From contig CAMEPN010000010.1 of NCBI GenBank assembly GCA_945931735.1, forward strand, positions 1 to 16,903: DNA of 16,903 nt, given 5' to 3'. Positions within the stretch are counted from its first letter, which is position 1. Every line of letters starts with the position of its first letter. The translations under genes and the position numbers were made by a program. Positions 16,201 through 16,903 of the stretch are shown here, one piece after another. Origin of the DNA: an uncultured Clostridia bacterium (GTDB lineage: Bacteria; Bacillota; Clostridia; Oscillospirales; Ruminococcaceae). Below the pieces are notes generated by a model. It was given only the letters and a program-made list of their open reading frames with translations, did no database searches and had not been told where the DNA came from.

Positions 16201-16903
16201 CAGATACATATCGTCGGCGAGTACGCGAATATGATGACCCGCGACTATGACGCGGCGCTGCGGTTTGTGTCGGATTACTTCGGCATGGACTACAAGAAAT
16301 TCATCGCGAAGTATTTCGCGGGTCGCGAGGACGAGATAAACCGCAACATTACCCCCGAGAAATATAACCGCATTTTCGGTTCGCTTTCGCCGCGCCAGCA
16401 GGAGATAATCAATGACGACAAATCAAAGTATATCGTAGTCACCGCAGGCCCCGGCAGCGGCAAGACAATGGTGCTTGTCCGCAAGCTCGCTTCGCTCTAT
16501 CAAATGGAGGACACCAAGCACGAGCAGCTTCTTATGCTGACATTCTCCCGCGCGGCGGCGACGGAGTTCAGGCAGCGGCTTTCCGCGCTTATGGGCGGCG
16601 CTGTGCGGTATATGGATATAAAGACATTCCATTCCTATTGCTTTGATATTTCGGGGAGAATTGGGTCGCTTGAAAACTCCGCGGATAGCGTGGCGCAGGC
16701 GGCGCGAAGGACTTCCGAGGGCGAGGTCGAGCAGGGGCAAATCACAAAAACCGTTGCCGTTATCGACGAGGCGCAGGACATGGACGCGAATGAGTTTGCA
16801 CTTATTAAGGCGTTAATGGAGCGCAACGAGGATATGCGTGTAATTGCCGTGGGCGACGATGACCAGAATATCTACGAGTTCCGCAATTCAAGCTCCGCGC
16901 ACA
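13288..16903 (+). CDS. DEDD nuclease - RecQ helicase - UvrD/Rep helicase fusion, 3' end cut off
   Basis: About 1205 codons are open to the right edge. The ATG at 13288 follows a modest AGGCGG ribosome site. Residues 1-110 form an RNase T/DnaQ-like exonuclease fold with D8/E10 (FIDSEI), D57 (HNLIAHD) and D107 (NDPANDA). A CxxCxxC-x3-H cluster (C226, C229, C232, H236) precedes the RecQ core. That core has FPTGGGKS (277-284), DEAH (381-384), the CFTATAKQ motif, ATSAFGMGVDK and QEAGRAGRD. A helical middle region follows. The UvrD/Rep part then begins with AGPGSGKT (1053-1060), TFSRAAA, IDEAQD (1159-1164) and GDDDQNIYEFR. RecQ and UvrD enzymes unwind DNA 3' to 5'. Such three-part fusions occur in Clostridia and Bacteroidetes, are usually annotated as RecQ-family helicases, and have no settled role that I can name. 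The remaining UvrD motifs must lie beyond the window. Confidence 0.9.
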   Translation, partial: MSEIVFIDSEINHSGEICDLGAVTPEGGRIHTSSHSKFSTFVSGCKYVCGHNLIAHDLKYIRHLILGEYIAVDTLTVSPLLFPKKPYHHLLKDYKIQTEQLNDPANDAALCMELFFDEVKAFNALDERLKAIFFALLGTRREYIGFFDYVDYISAADAEGIIRERFSERICGSADLAALISRYPVELAYCLALISADDRESLIPHWVHRNFPAVEFVMRALRGTPCNNCAFCKREHDIHTKLKQYFGYDSFRKYDGEPLQERAAQAAVDNKSLIAVFPTGGGKSVTFQLPALMSGDTCRGLTVVISPLQSLMKDQVDNLAAKGIADAVTINGLLDPVERASAIERVQNGQASLLYISPESLRSKTIENLMLNRHITRFVIDEAHCFSAWGQDFRVDYLYIGEFIRELQEKKNLSEPIPVSCFTATAKQKVISDISDYFRNKLRIEMELFASGASRHNLRYEVLYKDNDEEKYLALRNLLTAKKSPSIVYVSKVKRTYSLAARLEADGIKALPFNGKMDKSEKVTNQEKFMNGEVNVIVATSAFGMGVDKSDVGLVVHFDISASLEDYVQEAGRAGRDEELQAECYVLFKDEDLDGHFMMLNQSKLSIKEINQIWRAVKECSRYRMTFTRSALELARIAGWNDEQNEIETRVTNAINALETAGYLKRGKNVPRVFASSINAKSYIEAAEKINALDKLDDKHKQYAARIIRSLISERSRADAGNEEAESRVDHLSDILGIPMEDVVYCIGVMRESGILANANDLTAYIRKNDTARKSANILSRFAALERFLLNNITEGTGFYNLKDLNEHAQENGIPAASVKSIKTLLYFFMIKGYMQKAHISGENVQIVLTDDIGRIKEKSEQRIWAAGNILELLYSKAEEHKAPENDEILVEFSELELLEYCGERSLEKPDIEDVKSALLYLSKIGAIDIEGGFLVLYNAMQITRLEQNNKISYKTEDYRQLSEYYKQKIQQIHIVGEYANMMTRDYDAALRFVSDYFGMDYKKFIAKYFAGREDEINRNITPEKYNRIFGSLSPRQQEIINDDKSKYIVVTAGPGSGKTMVLVRKLASLYQMEDTKHEQLLMLTFSRAAATEFRQRLSALMGGAVRYMDIKTFHSYCFDISGRIGSLENSADSVAQAARRTSEGEVEQGQITKTVAVIDEAQDMDANEFALIKALMERNEDMRVIAVGDDDQNIYEFRNSSSAH

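Noticed and set aside
1..16903. Prophage, CRISPR array, tRNA or rRNA
   Set aside because: No phage structural or integrase genes, no spaced direct repeats and no RNA gene folds were recognised.

Overview
The window looks like a chromosome segment from an anaerobic Firmicute of the Oscillospiraceae/Ruminococcaceae type. This rests on strong AGGAGG-type ribosome sites, near-consensus TTGACA/TATAAT promoters, a Big_2-containing secreted protein, clostridial-style zinc-ribbon membrane proteins and a nuclease-RecQ-UvrD helicase fusion. The taxonomic placement is inference.

Region 1 (1-6308) is a divergent peptide-maturation locus. On the minus strand a perfect promoter drives a secreted Big_2 protein (1047-2615). 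A 51-residue peptide follows (869-1024) whose N-terminus carries a lasso-type leader motif, YIKPEMEI (Y-x-x-P). A 256-bp MITE-like insertion comes next (611-866), and then an HPr-kinase-like protein that runs off the left edge (547 to 1). On the plus strand a second perfect promoter drives four overlapping genes: a PqqD-like leader-binding protein, a Ser/His signal-peptidase-like protease, an ABC exporter and a PF14907-type nucleotidyltransferase. In paeninodin-type lasso clusters the PqqD-like (B1), kinase (K), nucleotidyltransferase (N) and ABC (D) components occur together with a lasso cyclase and a transglutaminase-like protease. No cyclase and no such protease is present here, and an S26-type protease stands where the leader peptidase would be. 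The reading proposed is a lasso-like or lasso-derived peptide system of unknown product.

Region 2 (6309-13178) begins with a terminator and a new promoter. It holds three membrane proteins that each carry zinc ribbons on the predicted cytoplasmic side. The first has a beta-propeller-like extracytoplasmic domain (6741-9188). The second is a multi-pass protein (9407-10042). The third joins a subtilase, a von Willebrand A domain, a membrane helix and two zinc ribbons (10026-13070). The second and third genes overlap. A strong hairpin-plus-U-tract lies directly ahead of the second gene.

Region 3 (13179-16903) has its own promoter and a large helicase that runs off the right edge. In order it contains a DEDD-type nuclease fold, a Cys cluster, a RecQ helicase core and the start of a UvrD/Rep helicase. 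No tRNA, rRNA, CRISPR array, transposase or phage gene was seen.
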